A stretch of DNA of 8,587 bases, from positions 1 through 8,587 of the forward strand of contig DAIOSQ010000082.1 in assembly GCA_036752465.1 (NCBI GenBank). The letters are read 5' to 3'. The position numbers and the translations under genes were made by a program. Below, piece after piece: positions 6,065 through 8,587 of this stretch. The stretch comes from DAIOSQ01 sp036752465 (lineage in GTDB: Bacteria > Pseudomonadota > Gammaproteobacteria > Legionellales > Legionellaceae). Within the stretch, counting starts at the first letter, position 1, and each line of letters starts with the position of its first letter. Below the pieces are notes generated by a model. That model had not been told where the DNA came from and searched no databases. It saw only the letters and a list, made by a program, of their open reading frames with translations.

Positions 6065-6331
6065 TCAATGTAAAGTCTCGTTTTGAACCATACAACGGCT
6101 GATCACACAGCGCGTGACGTATTCACCTTGGGTTGCACCATACAACTTGCTATAATGTGTAGCCAGCACCACCACCCAATCAGCAATTTTGAATTTTAAT
6201 AATTTTTCCGGTTGAGAAAAAACCAATTCAAATAGCCCTAAATATTGGCTATTTTGCCTACTGGCGTATTTTTCCATAATCATTTGCGCTGTACGCATGT
6301 CTTTATGCTCTGTAGACCATTTCTTTATCAT
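6065..6331 (-). CDS. Unrecognised small protein (88 aa) between permease gene and glnE
   Basis: I do not recognise this protein. ATG 6331 is preceded by AAGG at a 7-nt spacing (AAGGTGTCATTATG), a good ribosome binding site. The ORF begins 22 nt after the permease stop, and its TGA is 8 nt from the glnE ATG. These positional facts are the main argument that it is real. The product starts with a charged, helical stretch (MIKKWSTEHKDMRTAQMIMEKYASRQ), then FELVFSQPEKLLKFKIADWVVVLATHYSKLYG, and ends CVISRCMVQNETLH. There is no signal peptide and no convincing membrane span. It is not needed to complete GlnE, whose own frame has a stop just upstream of TTG 6095. It could be a lineage-specific accessory protein, a leader ORF coupling translation into glnE, or a decayed gene. 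Confidence 0.6.
   Translation of the reverse strand: MIKKWSTEHKDMRTAQMIMEKYASRQNSQYLGLFELVFSQPEKLLKFKIADWVVVLATHYSKLYGATQGEYVTRCVISRCMVQNETLH
6128..6156 (+). promoter_or_regulatory. Promoter-like extended -10 site, antisense to the small gene
   Basis: TGCTATAAT (6148-6156) is a perfect extended -10 (TGn plus TATAAT) on the plus strand. A partial -35, TTGGGT (6128-6133), lies 17 nt upstream of the hexamer. A transcript would start near 6163 and run antisense through the small gene toward the permease gene. It lies inside coding sequence, so it may be fortuitous. Confidence 0.3.
6230..6254. repeat. 8-bp hairpin inside the small gene
   Basis: AAATAGCC (6230-6237) pairs perfectly with GGCTATTT (6247-6254) across a 9-nt loop. 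Four Ts close the structure on the plus strand (6252-6255). It could be a weak terminator for antisense transcription from the promoter-like site about 75 bp upstream, giving an RNA of about 90 nt. On the minus strand it is simply part of the coding sequence. Confidence 0.25.
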
Positions 6332-6353
6332 AATGACACCTTAAACCACTTAT

Positions 6354-7409
6354 TTATGCATACCTTGGTTGCACTGATCCCTGAGACTCGTGCCACAACG
6401 TCAGAAACAATACCATGATGATAGGTCCAGCAAACAGTCCAAGCAATCCCAGCGTTTCCACACCACCAAGAATACCAAACAACACCGCTAGAAAAGGCAA
6501 TTGGATCGCACCACCAATCAGCACCGGTTTGATAAAATGATCAGCAACAAACATAACCATAGTACCCCAAACCAAGACAATAATAGCTGAAATTGCACTG
6601 CCATTCGCGAATAATATCAAACCGACCGTGACAAACACAACGGGTACCGCAAAAGGTATCATCGCTGCCATGGCGGTCAGAAAACCAACCAGTGCTGGAC
6701 CAGGACAACCAACCAAGCCATAACAAATCCCCATAAGAATGCCCACGCCAATCCCAACCACAATGGTACCATTAACCGTAGCCCGTAAAGCTGCGGGCAA
6801 TTTATCAGCATACCGTGACCACCGTTTGCCCAAGCAAAACTCACCAATCAAATGAATTTGGTGAAATAATTTATCCCCATCACGATAAAAAAAGAACAAA
6901 CTTAGAAAAGTAAACCCTACTTGCACGCCACGATGGAATACGTTTTCTCCAACCAACTTTAGAAAATGACTTGCGGGGCTAATTGAAATATGTAAGTTCG
7001 ACATTACTTGTTTGACGTCACCGGGATGACACAAATAATCATTCCAATAATTAATTAAGTCGTTTTTGAAGAAAGGAATATCATCGATAAAGCCCGGAGG
7101 TGGCCCACCGATACGATTGAGGTCTTGCAAATAATTGAAAAAAACCTGTAATTCAACCACTACCATGCGCAGCAGCCAGCTAAAGGGAATGATCAGCAAT
7201 AGTGCAAGCAAAGCAGTAAACAAAAAAGAGGCGAGATTTTGCCAAGGACCAAACCATGTACGCCACCTTCGATATAAAGGATAAGTGGCGATAGTAATGA
7301 TGGCAGCCCACACCAACGAAGGAATAAAACGGTGTATGATAAAACACGCCGATAACACTACCGCAATGGTCACAGTCGTACTGATAAGCTCTCGTTCATT
7401 GTTATTCAT
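6354..7409 (-). CDS. AI-2E family (UPF0118) membrane transporter
   Basis: This is a polytopic inner-membrane protein of 351 aa, normal for the family (E. coli TqsA, PerM and YdiK are relatives). I chose ATG 7409 (MNNNERELIS), 25 nt after the pgpA stop and preceded by GGAGCGAG; the longer ORF from 7472 only adds sequence inside pgpA. Numbering from this ATG, an N-terminal pair of membrane spans lies at about 11-45 and a third at about 59-79. An extramembrane region follows to about 160, with a Pro/Gly turn GGPPPGF. Next are a span ending in FFFYRDGD, the Gly-rich segment GTIVVGIGVGILMG, two or three further spans, the conserved-looking DHFIKPVLIGG and LPFLAVLFGILGG, and a final span. Family members have been linked to autoinducer-2 export or ion/proton transport, but the substrate here cannot be read from sequence. 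Confidence 0.92.
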   Translation of the reverse strand: MNNNERELISTTVTIAVVLSACFIIHRFIPSLVWAAIITIATYPLYRRWRTWFGPWQNLASFLFTALLALLLIIPFSWLLRMVVVELQVFFNYLQDLNRIGGPPPGFIDDIPFFKNDLINYWNDYLCHPGDVKQVMSNLHISISPASHFLKLVGENVFHRGVQVGFTFLSLFFFYRDGDKLFHQIHLIGEFCLGKRWSRYADKLPAALRATVNGTIVVGIGVGILMGICYGLVGCPGPALVGFLTAMAAMIPFAVPVVFVTVGLILFANGSAISAIIVLVWGTMVMFVADHFIKPVLIGGAIQLPFLAVLFGILGGVETLGLLGLFAGPIIMVLFLTLWHESQGSVQPRYA

Positions 7410-7434
7410 CGAAATCTCGCTCCATATATTAACC

Positions 7435-7959
7435 CTAGCGCACCACAGACATGCTGTGATGCACAACCACAATTATCATCTGCAAGACTGCCCAGGAACA
7501 TACACCAGCCAACACATCATCCAGCATAATTCCCAAACCTCCATTGACGTGCTTGTCTACCCACCTGATAGGCCAAGGTTTTAATACATCAAATATACGA
7601 AACAACACCAAACCGATGCCCAGCCACACCCAGTGCCAAGGAACCAAATAGAGGGTAATGAGCATCCCCACAATCTCATCCCAAACTATACCGCCAAAAT
7701 CATGTATTGCCAGATCTGTAGCAACTTGGCCACAGATGATAATACCTAAAACAAACCATACGAGCACAACGATAGGATACAACCAAATGCTGAGGTGGCA
7801 CAATAAACAGTAAAGCGGGATAGCTGCAATACTGCCCCAAGTACCAGGGACCCATGGCAACAATCCACTGCCAAAACCAAATGCTAAAAAATAGCTAGGA
7901 TTTTGAAAAACTTTGCTTGCTAACTCGGGCTGTTTTATTTTGTATCTCCTCTGATGCAT
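7435..7959 (-). CDS. pgpA: Phosphatidylglycerophosphatase A
   Basis: PgpA removes the terminal phosphate from phosphatidylglycerophosphate to give phosphatidylglycerol at the inner membrane. The ORF is 174 aa, against about 170 in E. coli. Motifs align closely: FGFGSGLLPWVPGTWGS at 27-43, HDFGGIVWDEIVGM at 86-99, FRIFDVLKPWPIRW at 120-133 and NGGLGIMLDDVLAG at 139-152, with the acidic residues typical of the family. Hydrophobic spans lie at about 46-78, 99-120 and 150-166. The gene starts 36 nt after thiL, a common pairing in Proteobacteria, and ends 25 nt before the permease start. ATG 7959 has only a weak GGA about 8 nt upstream. The strongest Shine-Dalgarno lies after this ATG and points to an in-frame AUA codon at 7938 (separate entry), so the exact start is open. 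Confidence 0.96.
   Translation of the reverse strand: MHQRRYKIKQPELASKVFQNPSYFLAFGFGSGLLPWVPGTWGSIAAIPLYCLLCHLSIWLYPIVVLVWFVLGIIICGQVATDLAIHDFGGIVWDEIVGMLITLYLVPWHWVWLGIGLVLFRIFDVLKPWPIRWVDKHVNGGLGIMLDDVLAGVCSWAVLQMIIVVVHHSMSVVR
7946..7950 (-). promoter_or_regulatory. Strong Shine-Dalgarno inside the pgpA ORF, facing an AUA codon
   Basis: AGGAG lies 7 nt upstream of codon 8 of the annotated ORF, which is ATA (7936-7938), in frame. No ATG, GTG or TTG sits at suitable spacing. Initiation at AUA would give MKQPELASKVFQNP, a plausible PgpA N-terminus. The alternative is that ATG 7959 is used and this purine-rich stretch is coincidental, coding Gln-Arg-Arg. Confidence 0.3.
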
Positions 7960-7995
7960 ATGTTAGGTCCGTACTTGATCCGACGCAATATTTTC

Positions 7996-8587
7996 CTAAA
8001 AATGTCGATATCCATGAAAGTCACCCACCATAGCCATGCCATTGTCTGCCACTACCTGTACACCAGGTGTAGACTGCATCACACCAATAGGATAACAGAT
8101 TATTTTCGCAGCCTCGATGGCAGCAAGAAACGCTTGCTCATGTTGCTGAGGAACTGTCAGACAAAGCTCATAATCGTCACCGCCAGTCATGGCCATATTA
8201 AATGCAGTATCTGGCATATAGCGTGATAACAAGGGATGAACGGGTACGGCATCGGCATAAATTGTTGCCCCCAGCCTACTTTCTGCACAAATATGCTGTA
8301 AGTCTTGGAACAATCCATCAGAGATATCTATAGCAGCACTGGCATAGGCACTTAAATATTTTGCCAAATCCACACGTGGATTGGGCGCATGTAACTTGCG
8401 CAACATACAGCGATGATCATCATCCGCCACATCGACTCGTGTCAACCCAGCCAAAGCGCATGCCGCCAACCCCAGTTGCCCGGTCACATACAGCTGGTCT
8501 CCTGCTTTAGCGCCCTTGCGAGTTACCGCCATACCATTGGCGACTATGCCCAAAATCGACATACTAATGTTCAGTGGACCACGTGTG
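7996..8587 (-). CDS. thiL: Thiamine-monophosphate kinase, 5' end cut by window edge
   Basis: ThiL phosphorylates thiamine monophosphate with ATP to give thiamine diphosphate, the last step of the pathway. About 196 C-terminal codons are visible; the frame stays open to the right edge (TRGPLNISMSILG), so the Met at 8562 is internal. The missing part should hold the N-terminal ATP/Mg-binding segment. Visible ThiL features, in order, are TRGPLNIS, GAKAGDQLYVTGQLG, the metal-binding SAAIDISDGLFQDLQHI, TGGDDYELCLTV and the terminal HGYRHF. All closely match E. coli ThiL (AIDLSDGL, SGGEDYEL, KGYDHF). The gene is the most upstream member of the apparent operon seen here. In many Proteobacteria nusB precedes thiL, but that region is outside the window. 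Confidence 0.96.
   Translation of the reverse strand, partial: TRGPLNISMSILGIVANGMAVTRKGAKAGDQLYVTGQLGLAACALAGLTRVDVADDDHRCMLRKLHAPNPRVDLAKYLSAYASAAIDISDGLFQDLQHICAESRLGATIYADAVPVHPLLSRYMPDTAFNMAMTGGDDYELCLTVPQQHEQAFLAAIEAAKIICYPIGVMQSTPGVQVVADNGMAMVGDFHGYRHF

Noticed and set aside
6065..6331. Idea that the small ORF is the frameshifted N-terminus of glnE
   Set aside because: GlnE is close to family length without it (the first GKLGG motif lies at about residue 149-162, versus about 161 in E. coli). The small ORF has its own ribosome binding site.

Overview
The window looks like gammaproteobacterial chromosome. ThiL, PgpA and a GlnE of normal two-domain architecture all read like gammaproteobacterial homologues. 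Base composition, sampled by eye, is roughly mid-40s % G+C. Every supported gene lies on the minus strand, so transcription runs from high to low coordinates. I cannot name the genus. A CTTAA-N6-CTTAA operator ahead of an orphan, effector-like gene makes Legionellales (the Legionella/Coxiella lineage) a reasonable but unproven guess.

Right half, in transcription order: thiL (5' end cut by the window edge), pgpA, an AI-2E family (UPF0118) permease gene, a small unrecognised gene of 88 codons, and glnE. Gaps are 36, 25 and 22 nt. The small gene either ends 8 nt before the glnE ATG or overlaps a longer TTG-started glnE by 31 nt. This spacing suggests one operon, although the products belong to unrelated pathways: thiamine diphosphate synthesis, phosphatidylglycerol synthesis, membrane transport, and control of glutamine synthetase by adenylylation.

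Left half: a 189-191 nt intergenic region separates glnE from a 742-codon gene I do not recognise. The region carries a PmrA-box-like direct repeat and a -10-like element, both oriented toward that gene. The product has an N-terminal globular part, a central charged helical/coiled-coil part, a three-copy degenerate repeat of about 55 residues, and a C-terminal Gly/Ala-rich hydrophobic hairpin with a short acidic, Pro-rich tail. It is the best candidate for something undescribed; a secreted or host-membrane-inserting type IV effector is a hypothesis. After a 166 nt gap comes a Rossmann/DUF2520 protein gene, whose 3' end is cut by the left window edge.

Below gene level, the window holds a perfect 17-bp inverted repeat inside the DUF2520 coding sequence and a perfect 10-bp hairpin with a T-run (terminator-like, plus strand) antisense to the end of glnE. 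It also holds an extended -10 promoter-like site antisense to the small gene, and a strong Shine-Dalgarno inside the pgpA ORF exactly where it would serve an in-frame AUA codon. There are no tRNA, rRNA, CRISPR or insertion-sequence features that I can see, and no gene-free stretch longer than 300 bases.
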